Source: Enhydrobacter aerosaccus
Lineage (GTDB): Bacteria > Pseudomonadota > Alphaproteobacteria > Reyranellales > Reyranellaceae
Reading direction: 5' to 3'
Assembly: GCF_900167455.1 (NCBI RefSeq)
Contig: NZ_FUWJ01000004.1
Coordinates: 124,001 to 188,000, forward strand
Length of the DNA stretch: 64,000 nt
This document shows, in pieces, positions 1 through 8,985 of the stretch (position 1 is its first letter; each line of letters begins with the position of its first letter). Below the pieces are notes generated by a model, which saw only the letters and a program-made list of their open reading frames with translations, was not told where the DNA came from and made no database searches. Both the position numbers and the translations under genes were made by a program.

Positions 1-1
1 G

Positions 2-691
2 CTGATCGAGTGGCACATCAAGTCGACGACCAAGGCCCAGCAGGGCCTGTACGAGTACGACGCCGTCTCGCGCCTGCGCGACAGCCAGCTCGGCGACGAG
101 CGCGTCAAGGACATCAAGAACTACATCAAGCGCGGCAAGCTGTGGGAAGCCTTCACGGCCGAGAACCGCCCGGTGCTGCTGATCGACGAAATCGATAAGG
201 CCGACATCGAGTTCCCGAACGACCTGCTGCTCGAACTCGATCGCATGGAATTCTACGTCTACGAGACGCAGGAAGTGGTGAAGGCCGCGCAGCGCCCGGT
301 CGTGATGATCACCTCCAACAACGAGAAGGAGCTGCCCGACGCCTTCCTGCGCCGCTGCTTCTTCCATTACATCCGCTTTCCCGATCGCGAGACGATGACG
401 CAGATCGTGGACGTGCACTTCCCGGATCTGCAGCGCAACCTGCTGCGCGAGGCGCTGAACATCTTCTACGATATCCGTGAGGTGCCCGGCCTGAAGAAGA
501 AGCCCTCGACGTCGGAGCTGCTCGACTGGCTGAAGCTGCTGATGGTCGAGGACATCTCGCCGGAAGCGCTACGCTCGAAGGACACCAAGCAGCTGATTCC
601 GCCGCTGCATGGTGCGCTGCTGAAGAACGAGCAGGACGTCCACCTGTTCGAGCGCCTCGCCTTCATGGCGCGCCGGGAACAGCGTCAGTAG
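2..691 (+). CDS. MoxR-family AAA+ ATPase, 5' end outside window
   Basis: This is the C-terminal 229 residues of a MoxR-type AAA+ ATPase; the reading frame is open to the window edge, so the start and Walker A loop are missing. The Walker B motif VLLIDEID lies at visible residues 58-65, followed by a sensor-like stretch (VVMITSNNEKELPDAFLRR) and the helical lid. MoxR ATPases act as chaperones that activate or insert cofactors into partner complexes and typically sit next to a VWA-domain gene, as here. The family call is firm; the client is unknown. Confidence 0.9.
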   Translation: MIEWHIKSTTKAQQGLYEYDAVSRLRDSQLGDERVKDIKNYIKRGKLWEAFTAENRPVLLIDEIDKADIEFPNDLLLELDRMEFYVYETQEVVKAAQRPVVMITSNNEKELPDAFLRRCFFHYIRFPDRETMTQIVDVHFPDLQRNLLREALNIFYDIREVPGLKKKPSTSELLDWLKLLMVEDISPEALRSKDTKQLIPPLHGALLKNEQDVHLFERLAFMARREQRQ

Positions 692-729
692 TTGTGCCCC
701 TCGCTGTAGGATCTCGGTGACAGGAAATG

Positions 730-802
730 GTGTCATTCCGAGCGCAGCGAGGGATCTTTAATCGGCGCCGCGAAAGATCCCTCGCAGCGCTCGGGACGAC
801 AC
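730..802. repeat. Dispersed inverted repeat (GTGTCATCCCGAG family), copy 1
   Basis: Two arms of about 29 nt face each other. The left arm begins GTGTCATTCCGAGCG and runs into GAGGGATCTTT; the right arm is its near-perfect reverse complement ending in GACGACAC. They are separated by about 13 nt, so the transcript can fold into a long hairpin between the MoxR-like and VWA genes. The same element recurs at 2010, 3725, 29745-30390, 38809 and 39055. It may act as a terminator or stabilise mRNA, but no function is shown. Confidence 0.8.
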
Positions 803-822
803 GGATATCGTGAGGGAAGACC

Positions 823-2004
823 ATGTTCGTGAACTTCTTCCTCGAGCTGCGCCAGGCCAAGGTGCCGGTCTCCATCAAGGAGTACCTGGCGCTGATGGAA
901 GCGATGGATAAGGGCGTTGCCGCCTACAGCGTCGACGATTTCTACTATCTGTCGCGCGCCGTGCTGGTGAAGGACGAGCGCAATCTCGACAAGTTCGACC
1001 GCGTGTTCGGTCATGTCTTCAAGGGCCTCGAGGCGGTGGCGGCGGAAGGCGCCACGGCGGAGATTCCCGAGGAATGGCTGCGCAAGCTGGCCGAGAAGCT
1101 TCTCACCGAGGAGGAGAAGAAGCAGATCGAGGCCCTGGGCGGTTGGGAGAAGCTGATGGAGACGCTGAAGAAGCGTCTTGAGGAGCAGCAGAAGCGCCAT
1201 CAGGGCGGCAGCAAGTGGATCGGCACCGCCGGCACCTCGCCGTTCGGCGCCTACGGCTTCAATCCCGAAGGCGTGCGCATCGGCCAGGACAAGAACCGCG
1301 AGGGTCGGGCAGTCAAGGTGTGGGACAAGCGCGAGTACAAGAACCTCGACGACACGGTCGAGATCGGCACGCGCAACATCAAGATCGCATTGCGCCGCCT
1401 GCGCAAGTTCGCGCGCGAGGGCGCCGAGGTCGAGCTCGACATGCCCGACACGATCCGCTCGACGGCGCGCAATGCTGGCTACCTCGATATCAAGATGATC
1501 CCGGAGCGGCGCAACAAGGTGAAGCTGCTGCTGCTGTTCGATATCGGCGGGTCGATGGATGCGCACATCCGTGTCTGCGAGGAACTGTTCTCGGCCGCGC
1601 GCTCGGAGTTCAAGCACCTAGAGTTCTTCTACTTCCACAACTGCCTGTACGAGAAGCTGTGGAAGGACAATCGTCGCCGCCACGTCGACACCTTCCCGAC
1701 GGCGCAGCTTCTGCACACCTATCCGCCCGACTATAAGATCATCTTCATCGGTGATGCCTCGATGAGCCCGTACGAGATCGCCTATCCCGGCGGCTCGGTC
1801 GAGCATTGGAACGAGGAGGCGGGCCAGGTCTGGATCCAGCGCATGGCCGATACCTATCGCAGCATGGTGTGGCTCAATCCGGTGCCGGAGCGGCATTGGA
1901 GCTACACCCCGTCGATCCAGCTCCTGCAGCAGCTCACGGCAAACCGCATGTTTCCGCTCACCCTGGGCGGCCTCGACAGCGCGATGAAGGAACTGAACAA
2001 GTGA
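823..2004 (+). CDS. VWA-domain CoxE-like protein
   Basis: This 393-residue protein matches the CoxE-like VWA family that pairs with MoxR ATPases. A charged, helical N-terminal half precedes the VWA fold, whose first metal-binding loop is D240-I-G-G-S-M. The classical MIDAS motif is DxSxS, so the second position is Gly instead of Ser; I recall DIGGSM as usual in this subfamily. The pair probably forms a chaperone complex that matures a metalloenzyme or another complex. The start is the ATG shortly after the hairpin repeat. Family call is firm, role inferred. Confidence 0.88.
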   Translation: MFVNFFLELRQAKVPVSIKEYLALMEAMDKGVAAYSVDDFYYLSRAVLVKDERNLDKFDRVFGHVFKGLEAVAAEGATAEIPEEWLRKLAEKLLTEEEKKQIEALGGWEKLMETLKKRLEEQQKRHQGGSKWIGTAGTSPFGAYGFNPEGVRIGQDKNREGRAVKVWDKREYKNLDDTVEIGTRNIKIALRRLRKFAREGAEVELDMPDTIRSTARNAGYLDIKMIPERRNKVKLLLLFDIGGSMDAHIRVCEELFSAARSEFKHLEFFYFHNCLYEKLWKDNRRRHVDTFPTAQLLHTYPPDYKIIFIGDASMSPYEIAYPGGSVEHWNEEAGQVWIQRMADTYRSMVWLNPVPERHWSYTPSIQLLQQLTANRMFPLTLGGLDSAMKELNK

Positions 2005-2009
2005 CACGA

Positions 2010-2058
2010 AGTGTCATCCTGAGCCGCCTGAAGATCCCTCGCTTCGCTCCGGATGACA
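2010..2058. repeat. Dispersed inverted repeat (GTGTCATCCCGAG family), copy 2, short form
   Basis: A compact copy: GTGTCATCCTGAG on the left and CTCCGGATGACAC on the right with little between. It begins six bases after the VWA stop codon and ends about 10 bases before the ribosome-binding site of the next gene, so it separates two co-directional genes. Confidence 0.7.
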
Positions 2059-2082
2059 CAAGATAATCAAGGAGGAATGCAG

Positions 2083-3714
2083 ATGAAGACCGGGCCGGCG
2101 ATCGCGGACATCCTGAAGAAGGAAGGCGTCGAGTATCTCTTCGCCTATCCGGTCAATCATCTGATCGAAGCCTGCGCCGCGGTCGACATCCGCCCGATCA
2201 TCGTCCGCCAGGAGCGCATCGGCCTGCACATGGCCGATGCCATGTCGCGCCTCAGCAAGGGCCGCAGGATGGGCGTCTTCTGCATGCAGAGCGGCCCCGG
2301 CTCCGAGAATGCCTATGGCGGCGTTGCCCAGGCCTTCGGCGAGTCCATCCCGGTGCTCGTGATCCCGCAGGGCTATCCCCGGCGCATCGCCCATGTGCCG
2401 CCGAACTTCAACTCGACGCTGGCGATGGCCCATGTCGCCAAGCATTGCGAGCCCGTGACCTCGGGCAAGGAAGTGGCGAACATCATGCGTCGGGCCTTCA
2501 GCCTGCTGCGCAACGGCCGCGGTTCGCCGGTGGTCGTGGAGCTGCCGGCCGATGTCTATGGCGAGGAGGCGCCCGAGCCGCTGAACTACGAGCCGGTCGT
2601 CGTTACCAAATACGGTCCCGATCCTGCCGCCGTGAAGCAGGCGGCGCAGGTGTTGATGGCGGCCAAGCGTCCCGTGATCTATGCCGGCCAGGGCGTGCAC
2701 TGGGCCGAGGCCTATGCCGAACTCAAGGAACTGGCCGAGCTGCTGGCCATTCCGGTGTGCACCAGCCTCGAAGGCAAGAGCAGCTTCGACGAGACCCATC
2801 CGCTGGCACTGGGCTCTGGCGGCCGCGCTTATCCGAAGGCGGTGCGCAGCTTCCTCGACCGCTCGGACGTCATCCTTGGTATCGGCTGTTCGTTCACGGA
2901 AACGAACTTCGGCATCTCGATGCCCCAGGGAAAGACCATCATCCACGCCACGCTCGATCCGGCCCATCTCAACAAGGATGTGAAGATCAAGTACGGGCTG
3001 GTGGGGGATGCGAAGCTCACGCTTGCCGCGTTGATCGCCGCCTGCAAGGCGGCCGGCGCCACCAAGCGCGATGCATCGGCGGTTGCAGCAGAAATCAAGC
3101 AGATCGAGGGCGAGTGGCTGAAGGAGTGGCTGCCCAAGCTCAAGAGCAACGACGCGCCGCTCAACCCCTACCGGGTGCTCTGGGACTTGCAGCATACGGT
3201 CGATGTCGCCAACACCATCATCACCCACGATGCCGGCAGCCCGCGCGACCAGCTCTCGCCGTTCTGGAAGACGACAGCGCCGCACACCTATATCGGCTGG
3301 GGCAAGACCACCCAGCTCGGCTACGGCCTCGGCCTCGCCATGGGCGCCAAGCTTGCCTGCCCGGACAAGCTCTGCATCAATGTCTGGGGCGATGCCGCCA
3401 TCGGCTTCACCGGCATGGATTTCGAGACCGCGGTGCGTGAGCGCATTCCGATCATGTCGATCCTGCTCAACAACTTCTCGATGGCGATCGAGCTGCACAT
3501 CATGCAGGTCTCAACCGAGAAGTACCGCTCGACCGACATCTCCGGCGATTATGCGGCGATGGCCCGCGCCTTCGGCGGCTATGGCGAGCGGGTGACCAAG
3601 CTGGAGGACATCGTGCCGGCCATCAAGCGCGGCATCGAACAGACGAAGAAGGGCGTGCCGGCGCTGCTCGAGTTCATCACCTCGAAGGAAGTGACGATCT
3701 CGACGCCGAAATGA
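2083..3714 (+). CDS. Thiamine diphosphate-dependent enzyme, acetolactate-synthase-like
   Basis: A 543-residue protein with the three-domain layout of the acetolactate synthase / benzoylformate decarboxylase superfamily. The predicted catalytic Glu is E44 (RQERIG), and the cofactor motif runs from G436-D437 to N463-N464 (GDAAIGF ... LLNN), the usual spacing. The start is the ATG seven bases after AAGGAGG; an upstream in-frame ATG at 2053 lies inside the repeat and is unlikely. It probably decarboxylates or ligates a 2-oxo acid; substrate not readable. Two other members of the superfamily occur at 27762 and 60634. Confidence 0.85.
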   Translation: MKTGPAIADILKKEGVEYLFAYPVNHLIEACAAVDIRPIIVRQERIGLHMADAMSRLSKGRRMGVFCMQSGPGSENAYGGVAQAFGESIPVLVIPQGYPRRIAHVPPNFNSTLAMAHVAKHCEPVTSGKEVANIMRRAFSLLRNGRGSPVVVELPADVYGEEAPEPLNYEPVVVTKYGPDPAAVKQAAQVLMAAKRPVIYAGQGVHWAEAYAELKELAELLAIPVCTSLEGKSSFDETHPLALGSGGRAYPKAVRSFLDRSDVILGIGCSFTETNFGISMPQGKTIIHATLDPAHLNKDVKIKYGLVGDAKLTLAALIAACKAAGATKRDASAVAAEIKQIEGEWLKEWLPKLKSNDAPLNPYRVLWDLQHTVDVANTIITHDAGSPRDQLSPFWKTTAPHTYIGWGKTTQLGYGLGLAMGAKLACPDKLCINVWGDAAIGFTGMDFETAVRERIPIMSILLNNFSMAIELHIMQVSTEKYRSTDISGDYAAMARAFGGYGERVTKLEDIVPAIKRGIEQTKKGVPALLEFITSKEVTISTPK

Positions 3715-3724
3715 CACCCGGCGG

Positions 3725-3796
3725 GTGTCATCCCGAGGCGCAGCCGAGGGATCTTTAAGGTCACAGTAAAGATCCCTCGCTATGCTCGGGATGACA
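3725..3796. repeat. Dispersed inverted repeat (GTGTCATCCCGAG family), copy 3
   Basis: Left arm GTGTCATCCCGAGGCG through GAGGGATCTTT, right arm AAAGATCCCTCGC through GGGATGAC. It lies between the TPP enzyme and the redoxin and contains a spurious in-frame ATG (3782) that should not be taken as the redoxin start. Confidence 0.78.
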
Positions 3797-3811
3797 ACAT
3801 TGGAGATTGCC

Positions 3812-4870
3812 ATGACCAAGATCCTCACCGCGCTGACCGAGCACGACGTCGCGACGCATGACGGCCTCTGGATGTCGGCGGCCGATGCCGAGCGCGTCAT
3901 TGGCTGGGTGCTGAAGCCCGAGGGCATGTGCTGGGCCGACGCCTGCGTGCCGATGCCGGCAGCATCGGTGGCCGGGGGCGAGGTCGATGTCGCGGCCTTC
4001 TGGAAGAAGCTCGGCGGGCCGGTAATCGCAAGCGACGACCGGATGGTGTGGGCGCTCGGCTCCGCGCCGGAAGAACGCAACGCGGCGCTCGAAGGTCTCG
4101 AGGCGCCGGACTTCACGCTGCCCGATGTCGATGGCTTGCCGCGCACGCTGTCACAGCTTAGGGGCAGGAAGGTCTTTCTTGCCACCTGGGCCAGTTGGTG
4201 AGGCTGCCGGTTCGACTTGCCCGTGTGGCAGCATCTCTACGATGAACTGAAGGACAAGGGCTTCATGGTGGTGGCCGTGGCGGAGGAGAGCCGTGGCGCC
4301 GATCATGCGCGACCCTGGATCGAGCAGGCGAAGTCGAGCTACTGGCAGCTGATCGATACCGAGCACCGGTTGAGCGATCTCTACAATCTCGTGAACGTGC
4401 CTCAGGCGATCTGGATCGACGAGGAGGGCCGTATCGTGCGACCGCCGGAGACGGCGGGATCGACCGACCACTTCCGGCGCATGGATCTCAAGACCAAGAC
4501 GATGTCGCCACAGGACCAGGCCGAACGCCTTGCTGCCCGCGAAGCCTATCTCGATGCCGTGCGCGCCTGGGTCCGAACCGGCCAGCACGCCTTGCCATCG
4601 GGAATGGCGCGGGCGGGCCTGCCTCGGGTCACGCCGGAGATCGCCGAAGCCCGGGCGCACTTCCGGCTCGGCGTCTGGTTGCGGCAGCACGGTCGCACGG
4701 CCGAAGGTGATCGCCAGATGGCTGAGGCCAGCCGCCTGTATCCGGAGTCGTGGAGCATGTGGCGGCAGGCGGCCGATCTCGACGAGGTCGGCAAGGCCTC
4801 CGGCCCGGAGTTCTGGGCGCGGGTCCAGGCGCTGGGGGACAGGCCCTACTATCCGCCACCCAAGCTCTAG
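3812..4870 (+). CDS. Redoxin (AhpC/TSA-TlpA type) with in-frame TGA at the active-site cysteine; candidate selenoprotein
   Basis: The frame is open from ATG 3812 (TGGAGA ribosome-binding site upstream) to 4870 apart from one TGA at 4199-4201. Read through, it gives 352 residues. The upstream part contains FTLPDVDG then KVFLATWASW; the downstream part resumes in the same frame with GCRFDLPVWQHLYDELKDKG and a normal thioredoxin-fold continuation. The TGA thus sits where the redoxin family has its catalytic Cys (WASW-C-x-C), giving Sec130-Gly-Cys132. About 120 C-terminal residues form a helical extension. It would act as a thiol or peroxide oxidoreductase. A nonsense mutation is the alternative, but both halves look intact, codon usage is normal, and a hairpin of bSECIS type follows. 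No sel genes are in the window. Confidence 0.75.
4217..4231 (+). promoter_or_regulatory. Candidate bacterial SECIS hairpin after the TGA of the redoxin
   Basis: TTGCC (4217-4221) pairs with GGCAG (4227-4231) around the loop CGTGT; the loop starts 20 nt after the TGA. This fits published bSECIS rules as I recall them: apical loop 16-37 nt from UGA, stem of at least four pairs, and G in one of the first two loop positions. A competing longer hairpin uses GCTGCC (4203-4208) with GGCAGC (4227-4232). Short stems of this size can occur by chance in GC-rich DNA, so this supports but does not prove Sec insertion. Confidence 0.5.
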
Positions 4871-4885
4871 CGCATACTCCAGCGC

Positions 4886-6211
4886 ATGAGACTGCGCTGG
4901 CGCGATCTCGGGATGCCCCGTGCCGACCGGTCCCACGGCGTGACCGTGGAGGTCATTGGCTGGCCTACGGCTGCGTGGGGCGTCAGCCGCTCCGACCATT
5001 TTCTTCTCATGGCAGAAGCGAATTGCTGCGCCGGCTGCGTGCCGGCCAATCCGCTCGCCGTCATCGAAGTGCAGGCCCGCGAGCTGCTCGATTTGGACGC
5101 CGGTGTGATGCGCCTCTCGGGCACCTTGCAGGTGGTCGAGGGTGAGCGCGATGCCTGGCGCTATCGACTGTGTGACGCGCGCCCTGTCGGTGGCGTCACG
5201 CGCCGTCGCCTGCTCGCCGCGAGTCCGCTGGTCTGCCTGCCGGTGCCGGCGATGGCGCAGACGCCACCTGGCGCCGTCGACATGCACACGCATGCCGGCA
5301 ACATCATTCGCGCAAGCTACGGTCGCGACACCCTGCTCGACGTCGCCGGGCCGATGCGCACGGGCGGTCTGGCGGTGATCTGCCTTGCCATCGTGGCCGA
5401 CGGTCCGATCATCCAGGTGTCCAGCGGCCGTCTGCGCCCGGGTCGCGAACCTCGACCGGGCGAGCTCTACGAATTCAGCAAGACGCAGTTCGCCAAGGTC
5501 CATGATCTGGCGCGTGGCCAATCCATGGCCATCATCCGATCGGCGGCCGAGCTGCGCGCCGCCCAGGCCAGTCAACCTGCCGTGATCGTGACATCCGAAG
5601 GCGGCGATTTCCTCGAAGGCAAGATCGAACGTCTCGACGAGGCCTATCAGCGCTGGCAGTTGCGCCAGCTTCAGCTCACCCACTACCGGCCCAATGAACT
5701 GGGCGACATCCAGACCGAGCCCGCGGTGCATGGCGGCCTGACGCCTTTTGGCGCCGACGTCATCCGTCGCTGCAACCAGCTGGGGATCGTCGTCGATGTG
5801 GCCCACGGCACCTACGAGCTGGTGAAGGCGGCGGCGTCGGTCACGACCAAGCCGCTGTTGCTTTCGCATACGGGGCTGACGCAGCGCCCCAGTCCGTGGA
5901 CCCGTCTCATCACGCCCGACCACGCCAAGGCGATTGCGGCGACCGGCGGTGTGGTCGGCATCTGGCCCGTGAACTCGATCGCGGCCATCAGCTCCTATGC
6001 CGAGGGCATCTTCCGCATGGTCGACCAGATCGGCGTCGATCATGTCGGCATCGGCACCGATCAACTCGGTCTTCTCGGCCCCAGTTCTCTGCCGAGTTAC
6101 GCGGACCTGCCGCAACTCACTGCTGCCCTCCGCGCCCGCTTCAATCTCGACGAGACCGCCAAGCTTCTGGGCGGCAACTATCAGCGGATCTTCGCGGCCA
6201 GCTTGGCGTGA
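4886..6211 (+). CDS. Membrane-dipeptidase-like (M19) protein with an extra N-terminal domain
   Basis: A 441-residue protein. Residues about 126-441 resemble renal/membrane dipeptidases of the amidohydrolase superfamily: D132-M-H134-T-H136 for the metal site, then QLTHYRPNELGD, VDVAHG, LLLSHTGL and the closing GIGTDQLG. The first 100 residues are a separate module with N46-C-C-A-G-C51, possibly a metal or DUF3299-like domain (weak resemblance only). Between them, residues 105-125 (TRRRLLAAS to AMAQ) look like a twin-arginine or Sec signal, which is odd inside a protein. It starts 15 bp after the redoxin gene. Two fused genes or a mis-assigned start are both possible. Confidence 0.7.
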   Translation: MRLRWRDLGMPRADRSHGVTVEVIGWPTAAWGVSRSDHFLLMAEANCCAGCVPANPLAVIEVQARELLDLDAGVMRLSGTLQVVEGERDAWRYRLCDARPVGGVTRRRLLAASPLVCLPVPAMAQTPPGAVDMHTHAGNIIRASYGRDTLLDVAGPMRTGGLAVICLAIVADGPIIQVSSGRLRPGREPRPGELYEFSKTQFAKVHDLARGQSMAIIRSAAELRAAQASQPAVIVTSEGGDFLEGKIERLDEAYQRWQLRQLQLTHYRPNELGDIQTEPAVHGGLTPFGADVIRRCNQLGIVVDVAHGTYELVKAAASVTTKPLLLSHTGLTQRPSPWTRLITPDHAKAIAATGGVVGIWPVNSIAAISSYAEGIFRMVDQIGVDHVGIGTDQLGLLGPSSLPSYADLPQLTAALRARFNLDETAKLLGGNYQRIFAASLA

Positions 6212-6352
6212 CGGTGACCAACGCGCACGGCGTGTGATCGGATGAGCTTCACGACGCTGTGAAGTGGCGCGAGCGAATGCGCCTTCCAACGGTCATCGTC
6301 GCGCGCTACCGTTTTTCCTCATCCGCACAACGCTCCAATTGGGGAGATCGCC

Positions 6353-6802
6353 ATGGCCGTCCTGAACGTCAATGGGAAGTCTCTTGAGGCCAATGCCGAT
6401 GCGCGCACGCCGTTGCTCTGGGTGTTGCGCGATACGCTCGGTCTCACCGGCACCAAGTATGGTTGTGGCATCGCCCAATGCGGGGCTTGCACGGTGCTTA
6501 TCGACGGCGTCGCCACGCGCTCCTGCCAGGTGCCGCTCAATTCGGTCGGTCGCAAAAAGATCACGACCATCGAAGGGCTGGCCCAGGACAGCAAGCTTAC
6601 CAAGATCCAGCAGGCGTGGCTCGAGCTCGACGTGCCTCAGTGCGGCTATTGTCAGAGCGGCATGATCATGGCCGCGACGGCGTTGCTCGCGGCCAAACCG
6701 CAGCCGACCGACGCCGACATCGATGCTGCCATGACCAACATCTGTCGCTGCGGCACCTACAAGCAGGTGCGCGAAGCGATTCACGCCGCCGCCAAGGCCT
6801 GA
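6353..6802 (+). CDS. [2Fe-2S] subunit of molybdenum hydroxylase, IorA-like
   Basis: This 149-residue protein has the two-cluster ferredoxin fold of xanthine-oxidase-family small subunits. Cys38, Cys43 and Cys46 (CGIAQCGAC) start the plant-type cluster; Cys97/Cys100 (CGYCQSG) and Cys131/Cys133 (CRCG) form the second cluster. It closely matches isoquinoline 1-oxidoreductase alpha subunits and would pass electrons from the molybdenum site in the next gene to an acceptor. GGGGAGATCGCC precedes the ATG. It opens a run of nine closely spaced plus-strand genes. Confidence 0.92.
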   Translation: MAVLNVNGKSLEANADARTPLLWVLRDTLGLTGTKYGCGIAQCGACTVLIDGVATRSCQVPLNSVGRKKITTIEGLAQDSKLTKIQQAWLELDVPQCGYCQSGMIMAATALLAAKPQPTDADIDAAMTNICRCGTYKQVREAIHAAAKA

Positions 6803-6813
6803 GGGAGGAGCGC

Positions 6814-8985
6814 ATGACGATCCAGACTTCGCTCGGCCGCCGCAGCTTTCTCGTCAAGACCGCCGCTGTCGTCGGCGGCCTGTCCCTTGGCTTCCGCATT
6901 CCGGCCGATGACGATGCGGCCGAGGCAGCCGAGATCAAGGAGATCAACGCCTGGGTGGTGATCCATCCCGACGACAAGGTCGTGATCCGCATCGCCCGCT
7001 CCGAGATGGGGCAGGGCACGCTGACCGGCCTGGCCCAGCTCGTCGCCGAGGAACTGGAATGCGACTGGAGCAAGGTCACGACCGAGTTTCCAACCCCGGG
7101 CGAAAACCTGAAACGCAAGAGAGTCTGGGGCGAGATGGGCACTGGCGGCAGCCGCGGCATCCGCACCAGCCACCAGTATGTGCGTGAAGGCGGCGCTGCC
7201 GCGCGCGAGATGCTGATCGCGGCCGCGGCGGCGGAATGGAAGGTGCCAGCCAGCGAATGCACGGCTGCCAACAGCGTCGTCACGCACACAGCATCGGGCC
7301 GGAAGCTTGGCTACGGACAGCTGGCTATGGCGGCCGCAAAGCTCGATCCACCGAATGCCGTAAAGCTCAAGGACCCCAAGGACTGGAAGCTGATCGGCAA
7401 ACCGCTGAAGCGACTCGATACCCTGGATAAATTGACCGGCAAGCAGGTCTACGGCATCGACATGCGCCTGCCGGGCATGCTGATCGCCACGATCAAGGCC
7501 TGCCCGGTGCATGGTGGCAAGCTCAAGAGCTTCGACGCTGCCAAGGTCGAGAAGATGCCAGGCGTGAAGAAGGTCGTGCCCGTCGACGGCAATGCCGTGG
7601 CGGTCGTGGCGGACACCTATTGGAATGCGCACACCGCGCTCGCGGCGCTGCCGGTCGAATGGGATGCGGGCAAGCTCGGCCAGGTCCAGCAGGACGACGT
7701 CACCGCGATGCTGAAGGAAGGTCTTGACGCCAACGAGGCCTTCATCGGCAACAAGGCGGGCGATGCGAAGGCGACCATCGCCGGCGCCGCCAAGAAGGTC
7801 GAGGCGACCTACAAATTTCCCTGGCAGGCCCATGCCTGCATGGAGCCGATGAATGCGACGGCGCTGTACACGCCCGAGAAGTGCGAGGTGTGGTGCGGCA
7901 CCCAGAACGGCGAGGCGGCGCTCGCGGCCGCGGCCGAGGCAGCCGAGCTGCCGGTCTCGAAGTGCGAGGCCTACAAGTTGATCCTGGGCGGCGGCTTCGG
8001 TCGCCGCGGCCGCGCCGATTATGTGCGCCAGGCCGTGCTGATCGCCAAGCAGATGCCGGGCACGCCGGTCAAGATGATCTGGTCGCGCGAAGAGGACATG
8101 ACGCAGGACAGCTATCATCCCACGACCATGTGCAAGATGACGGCGGGTCTCGATGCCGAGAACAAGCTGGTGGGCTTGCATGTGCGCATCTCGGGACAGT
8201 CGATCCTTGCCGCGCTCTCGCCGCAGAGCCTGGAGAACGGCATGGACTCGCGGGTCTTTCAGGGCTTCATGCCGGGCGGCCCGGAGGCGGCCTACGGCTA
8301 CACCGTGCCCAATCTCCTGATCGACCACGCCATGCGCAACCCGCATGTGACGCCCGGCTTCTGGCGCGGCGTGAACACGAACCAGAACGCCATCTACATG
8401 GAATGCTTCATGGACGAGGTGGCCGAAGCGGCGGGCCAGGATCCGCTCGACTTCCGGCTGAAGATGCTGAAGCCAAAGTATGCTGCCGTGCTCAAGGCCA
8501 CGGCCGACAAGGCCGGTTATGGCAAGAAGCTGCCCGACGGTCATTTTCACGGCCTTGCCCAGATCATGGGCTACGGCAGCTACGTCGCTGGCATCGCCGA
8601 GATTTCCGTGAGCAACGATGGCGTGCTCAAGGTCCACAAGATTACCGCCGGCACCGATCCGGGTTATGGCGTCAATCCGTGGCTGATCGACCGGCAGGTC
8701 GCAGGTTCGTTCGTCTACGGTCTCTCGGCGTCTCTCTATGGCGAGATCACCATCAAGGACGGGGCCGTCGAACAGACCAACTTCGATAGCTACAACGTCA
8801 TGCGCATGGACGAGATGCCGGAGGTCGAGACGGTTCTGGTGCCGTCCGGCGGTTTCTGGGGCGGTGTCGGCGAGCCGACCATCGCCGTGGCGGCGCCGGC
8901 CGTGCTCAATGGCATCTACAAGGCGACGGGTAAGCGTATCCGAGAACTGCCGTTGATGAACCACGACCTCAGGAAAGGGGCTTGA
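6814..8985 (+). CDS. Molybdopterin-binding subunit of molybdenum hydroxylase, IorB-like
   Basis: 723 residues, normal for IorB-type large subunits. The N-terminus carries a twin-arginine-like signal (RRSFLVKTAAVVGG), so the enzyme probably works in the periplasm. Landmarks are GEMGTGGSRG, LGGGFGRRG, TPGFWRGV and the C-terminal GVGEPT with the likely catalytic Glu687. The ATG follows GGGAGGAG and lies 11 bp after the small subunit stop. IorAB-type enzymes hydroxylate N-heterocycles or aldehydes and often hand electrons to cytochrome c, which fits the overlapping next gene. The substrate is unknown. Confidence 0.9.
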   Translation: MTIQTSLGRRSFLVKTAAVVGGLSLGFRIPADDDAAEAAEIKEINAWVVIHPDDKVVIRIARSEMGQGTLTGLAQLVAEELECDWSKVTTEFPTPGENLKRKRVWGEMGTGGSRGIRTSHQYVREGGAAAREMLIAAAAAEWKVPASECTAANSVVTHTASGRKLGYGQLAMAAAKLDPPNAVKLKDPKDWKLIGKPLKRLDTLDKLTGKQVYGIDMRLPGMLIATIKACPVHGGKLKSFDAAKVEKMPGVKKVVPVDGNAVAVVADTYWNAHTALAALPVEWDAGKLGQVQQDDVTAMLKEGLDANEAFIGNKAGDAKATIAGAAKKVEATYKFPWQAHACMEPMNATALYTPEKCEVWCGTQNGEAALAAAAEAAELPVSKCEAYKLILGGGFGRRGRADYVRQAVLIAKQMPGTPVKMIWSREEDMTQDSYHPTTMCKMTAGLDAENKLVGLHVRISGQSILAALSPQSLENGMDSRVFQGFMPGGPEAAYGYTVPNLLIDHAMRNPHVTPGFWRGVNTNQNAIYMECFMDEVAEAAGQDPLDFRLKMLKPKYAAVLKATADKAGYGKKLPDGHFHGLAQIMGYGSYVAGIAEISVSNDGVLKVHKITAGTDPGYGVNPWLIDRQVAGSFVYGLSASLYGEITIKDGAVEQTNFDSYNVMRMDEMPEVETVLVPSGGFWGGVGEPTIAVAAPAVLNGIYKATGKRIRELPLMNHDLRKGA

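Noticed and set aside
2053..2082. Upstream ATG codons at 2053 and 2077 as start of the first TPP enzyme.
   Set aside because: 2053 lies in the repeat and 2077 overlaps the AAGGAGG motif; ATG 2083 has correct spacing.
4199..4201. Treating the redoxin as a pseudogene split by a nonsense mutation.
   Set aside because: Not excluded, but less likely: the TGA falls on the redox cysteine codon, both halves are intact, and a bSECIS-like hairpin follows.
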